Origin: Sepiola atlantica
Taxonomy: Eukaryota > Mollusca > Cephalopoda > Sepiida > Sepiolidae
Direction: 5' to 3'
Assembly (NCBI GenBank): GCA_963556195.1
Contig: OY744519.1
Coordinates: forward strand, 29,452,397 to 29,516,396
Length of the DNA stretch: 64,000 bases
Each line of letters starts with the position of its first letter. Position 1 is the first letter of the stretch. A program made the position numbers and the translations under genes. Of the stretch, positions 1 to 9,974 are shown one piece after another. The notes below the pieces were generated by a model that saw only the letters and a list, made by a program, of their open reading frames with translations, searched no databases and was not told where the DNA came from.

Positions 1-720
1 TTCAATGGCAATCTTTTTAATTTTGTGCAATTAATTTTAATTCCCGAAACGCTATCTCGAATTAATTGGCCATGTCTTTAAAAATAATTATATTTATTTC
101 TGAAGAATTTCGATAATTTTTTTTTTTCATTTTCGAGTTCTAAATGCAATCACAAAAGAAATTCTGAAGTAAATGATTGCCTTTTTACTAAATGTTATCT
201 GTGACATTCTTTGCAATTCGAATTCAGTGCAATTTATTTTTATTCATTTATTTCGTTAAGCGTTCACACATCTGCGAAAGAAGACCGGTCCGTCCATCGG
301 TAGCAATATGTAGATGCGGGTGTTTTAAAATAAGGTGAGAATCAGAAAAATGTCGACGTACGTTCCAAATTAAGTAAGAGAATAAAATATTCCATTAGAA
401 GTTAAAAGAGTGGAACTAGAGCTACGTGTACAGGAAGTTGCGTCATGGGAGAAAGTCTGAAGTGACACGTAGCGAGGAAGAGAGGAAAGTATTTCTCTCA
501 TGCAGGTAAGTTGATTGAGTTGTGTCGCCCTTTTCGTAGCGCCGTTTTCGGTCACCCCCAAATTAAATTTGGTAAAAACCATTGGTAAAAAACGGCATAG
601 ATTTTAAATACGGAACAAAAATTCAAGTAACATGACTCCCGGCCAACGCAAATTACTACTGATAATACGTATGCAAGATCCAGTAAACACGGCAAATACT
701 TCGCCATGCCAGGCGGAATT
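1..720. other. AT-rich stretch without recognised gene
   Basis: The sequence is AT-rich with stops in all frames. The only longer open frame, on the minus strand at 370-582, has no motif I recognise and no codon pattern that supports it. I see no RNA gene or repeat family that recurs in the window. Confidence 0.5.
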
Positions 721-721
721 C

Positions 722-722
<1 letters not shown>

Positions 723-762
<40 letters not shown>
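723..762. repeat. (CAT)n microsatellite
   Basis: About 13 uninterrupted CAT units are visible. Confidence 0.95.
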
Positions 763-1773
763 AGAAAATTATAACTCTCAATTAGCAAATAGCTAAAACT
801 ATTACTGCTGCTCCGTACGTCAGATTAAACTATTGTGCAATTTGGATTTTTCATCTTTTTTTATCAATTTTTTTTTATTTTAAGAAAGAAAACAAAGAAA
901 TTTCAACATCAAATTAATAATTGGATATTATCGAAAATTACATACAAAAAATACCCATAAAGCTATCAAATCGAATTATGTTTTGTTGCGCATAACCATA
1001 ATATGTAAAATAAAAAAAATTTTAAAGTCTACAAAGAGGATAATATTTTTATTTTATTTTTAATTTCAAACTACGCCATCATTAAAGATTTTTTTACTTT
1101 TATGACAACCTATGGTTTGGTGCGAAGGGAAGTTTTTTAGATAATTATAACGAAAAAACTTCTTTTGTTTTTCTTTTTTTCAAATTTTATTAAATTTTCC
1201 AAAAGACGTCTATTCCATCCATGCGATAAGATTACAGCAAAAAAGTCTCTAAAAAATATCGAGTTAGCAAAAAAGTCTATTCCGCGTGCGTATCTTTTTT
1301 CGACTAGAATATCGAACGGCCTTTTTTGGTCAACCCAATATCAAATCGAATTAGTTTGTTATATATTCTCTATTCTAATATATAAAGTAGAGACGATTTT
1401 TCCCCTGTACCTTCTTGGAGTATAGGAAAATAACCACATGCATCACAGGCTACTAAACTCACCACTATACTACACTTATTAACTCGAGCGTGTTTTAGTA
1501 AATTTGTTATTATTTTTCCTTCCTAACACTAAATATTACATTTGGCCCACTATCAACGGCTCTCCGAAAAACCAACTCCATATAGGTGGTAGCAAAAACT
1601 TTTCTCCCTAACAATTCTGTACTGTCACTCTACTCATCGAAACCGGGAACTAATACACACAGTTTAATTTTCACAAAACACCGGTTGTTATTTATTATTT
1701 GCCTGGTATTAATTTAACACGCATGCCAATAATCAAGCTTAGGTTAATTCGCCTATTTTCACATTTGTTTTTA
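763..1773. other. AT-rich stretch, no gene seen
   Basis: Low-complexity A/T-rich DNA with frequent stops. It may be the body of the Helitron-like element whose 3' end lies at 1963-1995, but I could not find a matching 5' end. Confidence 0.4.
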
Positions 1774-1846
1774 ACCCGGAATCGTGGCGCAGACGGCAAG
1801 AAAGTAGGTTTCATTATCACCAGTTCTAGCGTTCGATCCCATTCCA
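1774..1846 (+). ncRNA. tRNA-like pol III promoter, probable SINE head
   Basis: An A-box-like string TGGCGCAGACGG lies at 1785-1796 and a B-box-like GTTCGATCCC at 1831-1840. Their spacing of about 35 nt is that of a tRNA gene. The arms do not fold into a full cloverleaf that I can see, and a T-rich run follows, so this looks like a tRNA-derived SINE head and not a working tRNA. It lies about 115 bp upstream of a Helitron-like end, so it could also be cargo in that element. Confidence 0.5.
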
Positions 1847-1962
1847 CTTTTTTTCTTTTTTTTTTTTCAATTTAAAACATTCGCCAACACGGTAGACGGG
1901 GCAGAAAAAACAATAGGCCGTTTCTTTTTTTATTCGATGTCATGCAATAGGTAGTACTTTCT

Positions 1963-1995
1963 CCCGTGCAACGCCGGGCGACGGGTTCCGCTAGT
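1963..1995 (+). mobile_element. Helitron-like 3' terminus (hairpin plus CTAG/T)
   Basis: A GC-rich hairpin (CCCGT at 1963-1967 can pair with ACGGG at 1981-1985) is followed by CTAG at 1991-1994 and then T. Helitrons end in a short hairpin 8-12 nt before CTRR and insert 5' of a T. Four similar ends occur in this window. No Rep/helicase ORF is present, so the copy is non-autonomous or truncated. Confidence 0.55.
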
Positions 1996-3230
1996 ATAAA
2001 ATAAAGAGAGATTTCCCCTATTTCACCTCCTGGAATAGACTAATAAACAAAAACTGCATAAAATTTCTCTTTCGTTATTCGTGATCGGTAAAGAATTCAT
2101 TTGCAATCTTTTTTTTTTTTTACATTTATATATTTAGTCCGCTCACCAGTTTCTGCTTTTATTACTAATGTGATAGATGGAGTCGGAGGAGATAATCCCC
2201 TCTCAGTGTCAAGTCCTCTTACTGCTATCAGCATCACCGGTTCAAATATTTCGTAGTGTATATAAATTTTAGCTACATCTCTTATTTATTATATAAAGGA
2301 AAGTCGTGTTTCTGTCTATCTCTCTTTCTGTGTGGCCGATTAAAACTCAGAAACTACCAAGCCTTGCATATTCCGATTTAGCTGACTATAGTACAAAAAT
2401 ACTTTTATATTCATTCGCTTTGGGTAACGATGTGCCAAATTACTGCATGGGGTCTCAGAAAAATACTTTCTTCCATTCTTACTGGTAGTTGTTCGAAAAA
2501 CAATACTGAAACTAAGTCAAACGGTTGGCTGCTGTCGACTTTACCTTTCTCTTTCGTGCTTTCTTCCTTTAGTTTTTTCTTCTTTTTTTACATTATATTG
2601 AAGCAGTTGCACAAGTCTGCGCATGAATCAAAGAGATATGGGGGTAGTCAGAGTAAGGGGTGCTTTCAAAACGTAACGTGACTGAGGGAGTTTTAAAATA
2701 AAGATATCATGCGACCTGTTTTAACTCTTCTATTTTATTATCCAGATCCTCGGGAAACTCCAGATAGCCCTCCTACGATGAAGCCGTAGGACTGGCGATT
2801 TTCGATATCCGATTTGTCTCGCATAAAAGAGGAAACATGATTATTAAATCTGTGTTAACTTCTACTTTTGTTTGTATGCCTCACATGTACTCACGTGACC
2901 TTTACATCGTTTCATTACCCGTCGGTATACACTGAGATACGAATGTGTGTATTATGTGTTAATGGTAAATTTCATATTGTTTTATTTTTTGTTTCACATG
3001 TGCACCAGTCTGGCACAGTCTTGGTTCTCTTCTCGATACATTCGTTGCATAGCACAATTCCATAACGATATCTGTTAACAAAACGTATTTGTTCGACAAA
3101 CTTTCTCGTTGTGTGCTGGCTTACTTTTGTTTAGGATTAAAGTGTAATATCTGTTCTGTTACTACACTTCATATTTTCTGTCATCAATCAATGAAAGAGA
3201 AATAATTATAATCCGAGGCAATGTTTATTT
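1996..3230. other. Gene-free AT-rich stretch
   Basis: There are only short open frames with T-rich translations and no motif. I recognise no family. Confidence 0.45.
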
Positions 3231-3234
3231 TGTC

Positions 3235-3440
3235 CTAATCCAGTGTTCCCCCGTTTGGGAAGCTGGATTTTCACCACATTAAAACACGATCTTGTGTCTT
3301 GCTTTGTCCTCGTGGGGAGGGAAGTAAACAGGGACGATATGAACAAGACAGATTGACAGAACATTCCACCGATCGCTGCTTGTTCCTCTTGCGTGGGAAC
3401 TGTCTCCGTCCGTTGCCCAAAGAAGAACAATGGAAATTAA
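3235..3440 (-). repeat. Interspersed repeat fragment, related to 30600-30660
   Basis: Read on the minus strand, the part around 3270-3330 (CCCCACGAGG, then TTTTAATGTGGTGAAAAT) matches the start of the repeat at 30596-30650. It appears to be the same dispersed family that elsewhere carries a 127-bp dimer. The limits are approximate. Confidence 0.45.
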
Positions 3441-4369
3441 ACAAAAAGGAAGATAAGATTCTAATAAGAAAAAATATCGTCCACCTATATATTTATATAG
3501 CTGAGCAATTTGTTGCATTGGAAGTGAGATTAAAATGCCACCTTCCTATTCACGACGCTATATACTTTTTCCCACCGCATGAAGCTGTGACACAAATTAA
3601 GGAAAAAAGAAAATAGGAAAAGCCAGCGTACCAGAAGAGTGGTACACTGGCTCAGCAAAAATACCCTCAACAGCTATGTCGGTATTCCCATGTAGGAGCG
3701 CTACGGGCGATTGGCAATAAACCAACCCCTTCTTAAAGAGAGAAGGTAACGCCTGGGAGAGCAGTGCTAGTTGGTGCCACAGCGGCGCATCATACATCGG
3801 ATAGATTGTCGACTGATGTGAATATGAACCTTTCGATTAACGATAGAAGAAAACACTGAAATACTGTCATGTCTATGTGATCGACGCCCAAAGGTAAATC
3901 GAACTCTCATTAATTAACTATTCGGTTTTTGTTTCTTTCTTATTCGATGATAATTTTAATTTTACTATTACCCATTGTTCTATTTAAGAATAGTTTCTAA
4001 ATAGTGAATAAGTGCTTGGCGATTTGGGTGAAATGGGTCTTTTCGGTTCTTTCCGGTCAATTTACTCCTGGGGATTGCAATTCTTGGTTTCCTCAATTTC
4101 CCGCTGTTTTTATAGCAAAGCTCGATATCTCGGATATTTACTAGGAAAACCTGTCAGTAAGACTAGCACCGTCCATTTTTTTCTTGCCGACCCAAAAAGG
4201 GATACACTTGATGTGACCAAAAATATCTGTATAGTTTCGTCAGCACTACCTTACAAATGAAAGTGCCTCAGGCGCTAAACAATACACCATCTCTCCGATA
4301 GGATTGGGTAATGCTTAGGAGGGTGACCTCCTGAGATTGAATAGACACTACACGTTGATCTCAGCCCAA

Positions 4370-4373
<4 letters not shown>
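3441..4373. other. Gene-free stretch
   Basis: No coding region was recognised. A short inverted pair near 3622-3652 (GCCAG...GTACCA / TGGTAC...CTGGC) can form a hairpin. Nothing else stands out. Confidence 0.4.
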
Positions 4374-4431
<58 letters not shown>

Positions 4432-4530
4432 ATTTTCACACACTTCCTCATTTCTTTCTTTTTCCACTCCTGCTCTCATGTTTTCAATCATCTCTCCTCC
4501 TCCTCCTCCTCCTCCTCCTCCTCCTCCTCC
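4374..4530. repeat. (CT)n and (TCC)n microsatellites
   Basis: (CT)n covers 4374-4428 and (TCC)n covers about 4493-4530. The open frame through both is a low-complexity artefact. Confidence 0.95.
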
Positions 4531-4631
4531 TTCTTCTTCGTCTTCTATGGCCGATCAACGTTCCTGCGATTCAAGACATCTATTCTCCTACAACGGTTTA
4601 TCCACAAGGTTGAACACTCCACACAACCATA

Positions 4632-4855
4632 TGTTGTGGACCTTGGTAAAGCTGAATGAATGACACAAGAACACATGGTTTAAATGAACAAAGGTATATA
4701 TTATATAATAGAAAGAAAGATATTACAAGGAGAGGTTGCTCTCAACCGCCATTGCTGGCTTGCCTGGGAAGAAGAGAACAAGTGTCACGTGCTTCCCGTA
4801 TTTATAAGGTGGACGAGTCCATTAGTTCTTTGTAGGTAGGTACAGCACCATAACA
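4632..4855 (-). repeat. 3' LTR of the minus-strand Gypsy element
   Basis: This 224-bp LTR is the partner of 9467-9690. On the coding strand it directly follows a purine tract. It differs from its partner at a base in the ACAAGG/ACTAGG stretch and at GGCTTG/GGTTTG. Confidence 0.93.
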
Positions 4856-4865
4856 CCCCCCTTCC
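4856..4865 (-). promoter_or_regulatory. Polypurine tract
   Basis: Read on the minus strand this is GGAAGGGGGG, directly against the 3' LTR. That is the position where plus-strand DNA synthesis is primed in LTR elements. Confidence 0.85.
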
Positions 4866-4887
4866 AAGCCTTACCTCCTCAGGAGTC

Positions 4888-6153
4888 TTAATAACGTTTC
4901 CTTTTCGGATCTATCTCTAGGTAGTCCGGAGCCATTCGTTTTCTTTTTGGTTGTCGTTTATGTGTGACTACCTGGGGTGCTGGTAAGTTGAAGGTGTCAT
5001 ATATTACGTCCATCACGTCTTCTCCTTGTGGGGCGCTGTCAGTGTCATCTGACAGTCTTTTTCTGATCTGATTTAGATGTCTCTTATGCGAGAACCGTGG
5101 TCCTTTTATGATATAGACCATCGATCCGATCCTCTTTTCAATTGTACCGGGTTCCCAGAACGATGCATTGTTTTTGAACATCTTAAAATATACCCTATCT
5201 CCTGGGTTGTATTTTTTCTTCGGTACCGTAGAGATTCGGTCATAATTATTATGTTTAGGTAATAATTTATCAAACACGGACTTCACATTCCGCGCAAACA
5301 TCATCTCTGCGGGGGATAATGATGATGCTATGTTCATGTTTTTTGTAATTCTATATACCTGTAAGAATTGTTGTAAAGCCTTCTCCTTAGGAGTATCACC
5401 GGCCTTTTTTAATGCTCTTTTTAATGTGTCTACGAAGCGTTCCGCCTGGCCGTTTGACCTAGGATGATACGGGGGCGTCGTTATATGTCTGATTTGAAAC
5501 GTCGCGCAGAACTCCTCAAAATCTGATGACGTGAACTGCGTCCCATTATCACTCACCAAACAATCCACTACCCTAAAACGGGCAAATAGTTCATGTAGGA
5601 ATCTTATCGTAACCTCTGACGTGGGACTCTTGCAACGTAGTACCTCGGGCCACTTTGAAAAACTGTCGACTACGATTAAGTAGTAAAATCCTTCTAATGG
5701 TCCCGCGAAATCCACGTGAATTCTTTCCCACGGACGGTCGGTCTTTGGCCATGGACTATGCTTTATATGCGGTGCTTTTGCCGCTAAGGCACAGCCTTTA
5801 CAAAGCTTTACTGCTTTTTCAATGTCATTGTCCATACCTGGCCAGTACACAAAACTCCTCATTAACCCCTTCATCCTGGTTATCCCTGGATGGCCAACAT
5901 GAAATTCTTTCAGAATTTGCTTTCGTAGTTTTTCTGGGATGACCACCCTTTCGTTATGCATGAGTACGTCATCACAGAGTAAGAAACTCTTTGCCGCATG
6001 TAAATCCTTATCTACCAATTTCATTTTTGTTCTGGTGATAAATTCATCCTCTTGGGCTTCTTTTTTTATCTCGTATAGTGTCACCGGGAGCTCTCTCACT
6101 GCGTTGCACAAAATCTCTTTAAAATCTCCTTCTGTTTGAAGAGACGCAATCAC
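4888..6153 (-). CDS. Integrase region of Gypsy pol
   Basis: This 421-residue frame holds the end of the RNase H linker and then a full integrase. A zinc-binding HHCC region is visible (FHVGHPG near residue 84, CKGC at 118-121). The rve core has D148 (HVDFAG), D202 (VSDNGTQF) and E238 (GQAERF), with exactly 35 residues between the second D and E (DD35E). A basic C-terminal tail follows, ending near the polypurine tract. No stop interrupts the frame. It is the same frame as the RT part, but the two are separated by a frame change in the RNase H region. The first Met is not a true start, because the protein would be made as part of a Gag-Pol or Pol polyprotein. Confidence 0.93.
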   Translation of the reverse strand: MIASLQTEGDFKEILCNAVRELPVTLYEIKKEAQEDEFITRTKMKLVDKDLHAAKSFLLCDDVLMHNERVVIPEKLRKQILKEFHVGHPGITRMKGLMRSFVYWPGMDNDIEKAVKLCKGCALAAKAPHIKHSPWPKTDRPWERIHVDFAGPLEGFYYLIVVDSFSKWPEVLRCKSPTSEVTIRFLHELFARFRVVDCLVSDNGTQFTSSDFEEFCATFQIRHITTPPYHPRSNGQAERFVDTLKRALKKAGDTPKEKALQQFLQVYRITKNMNIASSLSPAEMMFARNVKSVFDKLLPKHNNYDRISTVPKKKYNPGDRVYFKMFKNNASFWEPGTIEKRIGSMVYIIKGPRFSHKRHLNQIRKRLSDDTDSAPQGEDVMDVIYDTFNLPAPQVVTHKRQPKRKRMAPDYLEIDPKRKRY

Positions 6154-6161
6154 TGTGTCTT

Positions 6162-6572
6162 CTAGAGTCTCTCTCTCTGTTTTGGCACTAATCTCGACAA
6201 TCCATCTGCATGATAGATTTTATTTGAATGCAAATGTTGCATTTTAAAGTTGTAGTTTAATAAGATAGTTCCCCATCTTTGTAGTCTATTAGCTGTATAT
6301 ACAGGTAGGCCTTTTTTAGATCCATAAATTGTAATTAGCGGCTTATGGTCTGTCTGTAAGGTAAATTGTCTACCATGTATGTATCGGTGAAACTTTGTTA
6401 CTGCAAATATTATTGCTAGGGCTTCTTTCTCTATTTGAGAATACTGTTTTTCTGCTGGGAGCAAGGTCCTTGATGCATGTGCAATGGGTTTATGGGTTCC
6501 ATCAGGCATTTTGTGTAGGATACATGCTCCTAAACCATATGAACTAGCGTCGCTAGCTACGATTATGTCCAA
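6162..6572 (-). CDS. RNase H region of Gypsy pol, out of frame with RT and integrase
   Basis: The 136-residue frame contains RNase H signatures: SDASSYGLG near residue 7, EKEALAI near 48 and TDHKPL near 79, as in the RNase HI domain of Ty3/Gypsy pol. The frame differs from RT and integrase. Upstream, the shift lies at an A8 run (T8 on the plus strand, 6672-6679), consistent with one extra A. Downstream it lies at a short GA repeat near 6165-6175, consistent with a 2-bp gain. Together the two changes restore the pol frame. Either could be a replication slip or an assembly error in a simple run. Confidence 0.9.
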   Translation of the reverse strand: MDIIVASDASSYGLGACILHKMPDGTHKPIAHASRTLLPAEKQYSQIEKEALAIIFAVTKFHRYIHGRQFTLQTDHKPLITIYGSKKGLPVYTANRLQRWGTILLNYNFKMQHLHSNKIYHADGLSRLVPKQRERL

Positions 6573-6666
6573 TTCTGGATTGTAATGTGTTAGAAATAAC
6601 TCTGACGTAAGTCTTTCTATGATTTTATTAAATGCATCCTGACATTCAGGTGTCCATACCCAGGCT

Positions 6667-8088
6667 TTACCTTTTTTTTAATAGCTCATTTAATGGAGCC
6701 CGCAAATTATGCATTTCTGGGATAAAAGCCTGGTAGTAATTTGCTAGGCCCAGAAAACTCTGTAATGTCATGACGTTTTCTGGCGCCGGCATGTTTTTTA
6801 TTGCGGTAGCCCTTTCTGGGTCTGGTCTTCTGCCGTCCTTGTCGATCACATGACCCAGATATTTTATTTCCTCCAGGAAAAAATCACATTTTTCTTCTTT
6901 TACTTTGAACCCATAATCTTGGATTCTCGCAAACACTTGATTTACATGTTTTTGGTTTTGTTCGATATCTTTGCTGTTAATCAAGATGTCATCGAGATAC
7001 GCTATTGCGAAATCGAGTCCGCCCAGCATTGTGTCCATTACTTGTTGGAAAATGGCTGGCGCGACCTTAACTCCGAACGCTAATCTTTCGAATTTATATA
7101 AACCACGATGTGTGTTTATACATAACAGCTTAGAACAATCTTTATCCACCGGTATTTGTAGGTATGCCTCACTTAGGTCTATTTTAGAAAAAAATCTTCC
7201 TCCATTTAAGCTTGTAAACACTTCTTCCGGGGTATGGAGTGGGTAGTGATAGTCCGCGAGGGCAGTAATCAGTCCTGTTGAAAAATCTGCACATACACGA
7301 ATCTCATTAGATTTTTTCTTTACATAAACCGTGGGTGCTGCCCACTGGCTGTGTTGTACTTTTGATAAAATACCCATCTTTAACAGTCGGTCTAATTCAG
7401 CGTTTATTTTTTCAATCGAGGCGAAGGGTACTTTCCTTTCTTTTCTAAATACCGGCAGTACATTTTCTTTTAGACGGAATTTTGCAGTCATTTTAGTGCA
7501 GCATCCAAGACCGCCAGAAAAAACATCTGGAAACGATTTTTTTAATTCTCGTTGTAGTTTTTCCGATTCTGTTGCGCGACTATTTATTTTCTTACAAAAT
7601 GTATTTATCGGCAACTTCCATAAATCAAATGCCTGCATAAAATCTGAACCAAAAAGATTATTCGAATCCTTCAGTACCAGTAGTTTGAGTTTTTTAGTAT
7701 TTCCCATTAGGGATACATTTGTGATTAATTCTCCTTCAAATATAATTCTTTCACCAGTAACTGTGCTTGCCAGCCTGTTTGTTCTTGATAGAGTAGGTTT
7801 ATTTAATCTCCTCCATGTATGTAAATTTATAATGGAAACGTCTGAACCAGAATCCAATTGCAATTTTATATTTTTATCCAGGATTTTCACCTGTACATAT
7901 TTTCTTATGTTCCCGCGAGTTTCCTTCTTTGTCTTAGTGGCTTGAATCCGCATTTTATTTCCTCTGCCCGTTCTGCAGTGTGAACTTTTATGTCCAACTT
8001 TTTTGCATTTCATACAGGTTTTAAAACGGAATGGGCAATCATTGTACCAATGTGGATTACCACAGCGTGAACAAGGGCTTGGTGGCAA
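6667..8088 (-). CDS. Zinc knuckle, protease and reverse transcriptase of Gypsy element
   Basis: This is a 473-residue frame. Residues 6-38 carry two zinc knuckles (CSRCGNPHWYNDC and the canonical CX2CX4HX4C form CMKCKKVGHKSSHC). The retropepsin motif LQLDSGSDVSII is at 76-87. Reverse transcriptase spans roughly 215-410, with ADFS near 267 (usually DYR or similar), the F/Y-x-K-I-D-L motif at 300-305 and the catalytic YLDD at 364-367. The frame ends at an A-run frameshift at the RT/RNase H connection. The knuckles lie in the pol frame, one frame away from the preceding gag ORF. Confidence 0.93.
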   Translation of the reverse strand: MPPSPCSRCGNPHWYNDCPFRFKTCMKCKKVGHKSSHCRTGRGNKMRIQATKTKKETRGNIRKYVQVKILDKNIKLQLDSGSDVSIINLHTWRRLNKPTLSRTNRLASTVTGERIIFEGELITNVSLMGNTKKLKLLVLKDSNNLFGSDFMQAFDLWKLPINTFCKKINSRATESEKLQRELKKSFPDVFSGGLGCCTKMTAKFRLKENVLPVFRKERKVPFASIEKINAELDRLLKMGILSKVQHSQWAAPTVYVKKKSNEIRVCADFSTGLITALADYHYPLHTPEEVFTSLNGGRFFSKIDLSEAYLQIPVDKDCSKLLCINTHRGLYKFERLAFGVKVAPAIFQQVMDTMLGGLDFAIAYLDDILINSKDIEQNQKHVNQVFARIQDYGFKVKEEKCDFFLEEIKYLGHVIDKDGRRPDPERATAIKNMPAPENVMTLQSFLGLANYYQAFIPEMHNLRAPLNELLKKR

Positions 8089-8144
8089 TTTATTTATTTT
8101 TTTACTGGTTTGGTTTGTCTTTGTTACATCAAAATTATTATTTC

Positions 8145-8423
8145 TTATTTTTCTATAAGGTTGAGCTTTTGTTTTTTGATGTACCTTTTTATGTGCGCAA
8201 TGCCGGACAATTCAATGTCTTTTGAGTCCTGTTTTACATTTTTTTGATAACTGCGCGATATTGTTTGTATCAGAAATTCCAATCTTTCATCATACTCCTT
8301 TTTATGTAATAAAATATTTTGGTTCTGTTGTAATAAAAGCTTTTGAAATCTTTCCTCAGTTTGTTGTTGCTGGGAGATTTGGAATTTCATTAGTTCGGCG
8401 ATTATAGACTTAATATCTTCCAT
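8145..8423 (-). CDS. Short N-terminal gag fragment of the Gypsy element
   Basis: The 92-residue frame starts at the first ATG after the leader (MEDIKSII) and is rich in Gln, Glu and Lys, predicting a coiled coil at about residues 15-60. Only about 117 codons separate this Met from the first zinc knuckle, much shorter than the usual 250-350 residues of Gypsy gag, and I see no capsid region. The frame stops at 8145, while the downstream knuckle frame is open from about 8204. The join therefore needs either a frameshift event or is damaged. Its identity rests on position and composition. Confidence 0.65.
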   Translation of the reverse strand: MEDIKSIIAELMKFQISQQQQTEERFQKLLLQQNQNILLHKKEYDERLEFLIQTISRSYQKNVKQDSKDIELSGIAHIKRYIKKQKLNLIEK

Positions 8424-8439
8424 ATTGAACCATTTAGTT

Positions 8440-9466
8440 TCTGATTTTATTTAGAAAATTAATATTTTCTTATTATCTTATGATTTTATAAGAGTTCTTT
8501 TCTTTAAATTAGCGTTTGCTAGGCGCCGTTTTAATTATGAAAAGATTATGAAACTTTTCCTTTTCTCTATATACGCGTATATTCACTTATTTTTTTATTT
8601 TTTTATTTTGAAAATTAATATTTTCTCGTTATTTAATGAATTTATAAGAAGTTCTTTTCTTTAAATTAGCGTTTGCAAAACGCCCTTTTAGTTATGAAAA
8701 GATTATGTAATGTTTTTTTCTTATACAAGTTTTTAATTTTAACGAAGAGAAAAAAAAAATCTGTTTCACAATTAATTCTTTCTGCATTTTAAAATATTTC
8801 AGTACAAGTCGGAAAAGAGAGAGAGAAAATAAAACTGACCTTTTTTTTTATCGTGCGTCATTTTTTTATGGAGTACCGCACGTGTGTTCATTTAATGTTT
8901 TTTTTTTTTCTTTCTTATCTGTTCTTAAAATGAAGCACGTGGTGTCGGTTTCATTTTTTTTTGTGTGTGTGTGTTCGTCCAAAAAAACTCGCTGTGACGT
9001 TCGTCTAAAAAAAAACAACACTCGCTTCCTTCCTGTTCGGTATTTCTTTTGTTTTGTTTTTTTTAGTTTTCCAACCCAGAGAAAAAACGCGCATTCAATT
9101 TCAGTTGTTTTTGTTTTTGTTTTTTAACTAGTTTTCAAAAACTAGAGGAACGAGCACCTAATTTCAAGCTGTTTTTTTTTTCGATAAGCAGTTTTAAAAC
9201 TCAGAGTACAACAGGTCCATTTCAGTTTTCTTTTTCTTAAAAGAAAACAATTTTCTCGCACTTAAGAATTCAACGTGTTTTTTTTTTGTTTTTTTTTTTC
9301 AGTTGAGTTCTCTTTTCTTCTCTCGACCGTACGGCAAAAACCTTTGTTTTTTTGTTTGTTTGTTTTTTTTTTTTTCGTGCGGCTTCCTGCATTACCCGTG
9401 TAGGTGCATTTTCACGTGGTATTTTCAGTTTTTTTACCCAAGAGTTCGAATTGCCTCGTCGCCATT
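8440..9466 (-). repeat. 5' leader of the Gypsy element with tandem repeats
   Basis: About 1 kb of T-rich DNA lies between the 5' LTR and gag. Two imperfect tandem copies of a ~155-bp unit start at 8454 and 8609 (shared GAAAATTAATATTTTC, TTTCTTTAAATTAGCGTTTGC and ATGAAAAGATTATG strings). Further in, about 9060-9300, are shorter T-rich subrepeats. No ORF is present. The second base of the minus-strand leader begins the primer site. Confidence 0.75.
9448..9464 (-). promoter_or_regulatory. Primer binding site, resembles tRNA-Ser(GCU)
   Basis: Two bases after the 5' LTR the minus strand reads TGGCGACGAGG. From memory this is complementary to the last 11 bases, CCA included, of animal tRNA-Ser(GCU). 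The match breaks after these bases. A tRNA-Ser primer is typical of Mag-type Gypsy elements. Confidence 0.65.
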
Positions 9467-9690
9467 TGTTGTGGACCTTGGTAAAGCTGAATGAATGACA
9501 CAAGAACACATGGTTTAAATGAACAAAGGTATATATTATATAATAGAAAGAAAGATATTACTAGGAGAGGTTGCTCTCAACCGCCATTGCTGGTTTGCCT
9601 GGGAAGAAGAGAACAAGTGTCACGTGCTTCCCGTATTTATAAGGTGGACGAGTCCATTAGTTCTTTGTAGGTAGGTACAGCACCATAACA
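9467..9690 (-). repeat. 5' LTR of the minus-strand Gypsy element
   Basis: This 224-bp LTR, TG...CA, is followed by the CCATA target duplication at 9691-9695. It carries the promoter for the element, with a TATA-like box at 9634-9641. Confidence 0.93.
9634..9641 (-). promoter_or_regulatory. TATA-like box in the 5' LTR
   Basis: TATAAATA on the minus strand, in an otherwise GC-richer stretch of the LTR. The same box is present in the other LTR. Confidence 0.5.
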
Positions 9691-9888
9691 CCATACCAGT
9701 GTACTCGATTCGTTCTTATGATAACATCTATGCTGTGAAAATCCTCCCGCATAATATGTCGGGTTGGATAAGATTTGAGATTGCAAATCTATCGAAACAT
9801 AGATCTGTCAGGGATGAATGAAGGAATACTTTATAAAATTAAATAATGTGATAATATTAAAAAGATTCGTTTCAATCTCTTTTTAAAT

Positions 9889-9890
<2 letters not shown>

Positions 9891-9974
<84 letters not shown>
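9891..9974. repeat. (AT)n microsatellite
   Basis: Over 80 bp of alternating AT with one GT interruption near the end. Confidence 0.97.

Larger units (their letters stand above)
4632..9690 (-). mobile_element. Ty3/Gypsy LTR retrotransposon, nearly complete, minus strand
   Basis: Two 224-bp direct repeats (4632-4855 and 9467-9690) begin TGTTGTGG and end CCATAACA, and they are flanked by the 5-bp duplication CCATA (4627-4631 and 9691-9695). The interior, read on the minus strand, encodes a short gag, zinc knuckles, protease, reverse transcriptase, RNase H and integrase in the Ty3/Gypsy order. The two LTRs differ at two positions that I can see (about 99.1% identity), so the insertion is recent. 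Pol is nonetheless broken at two simple-sequence runs and the capsid part of gag seems to be missing, so the copy is probably not autonomous. The tRNA-Ser-like primer site and the domain order are reminiscent of Mag-type elements, which is inference. Confidence 0.93.

Noticed and set aside
7331..7945. 204-residue plus-strand open frame
   Set aside because: Antisense of the protease/RT coding region of the minus-strand Gypsy element.
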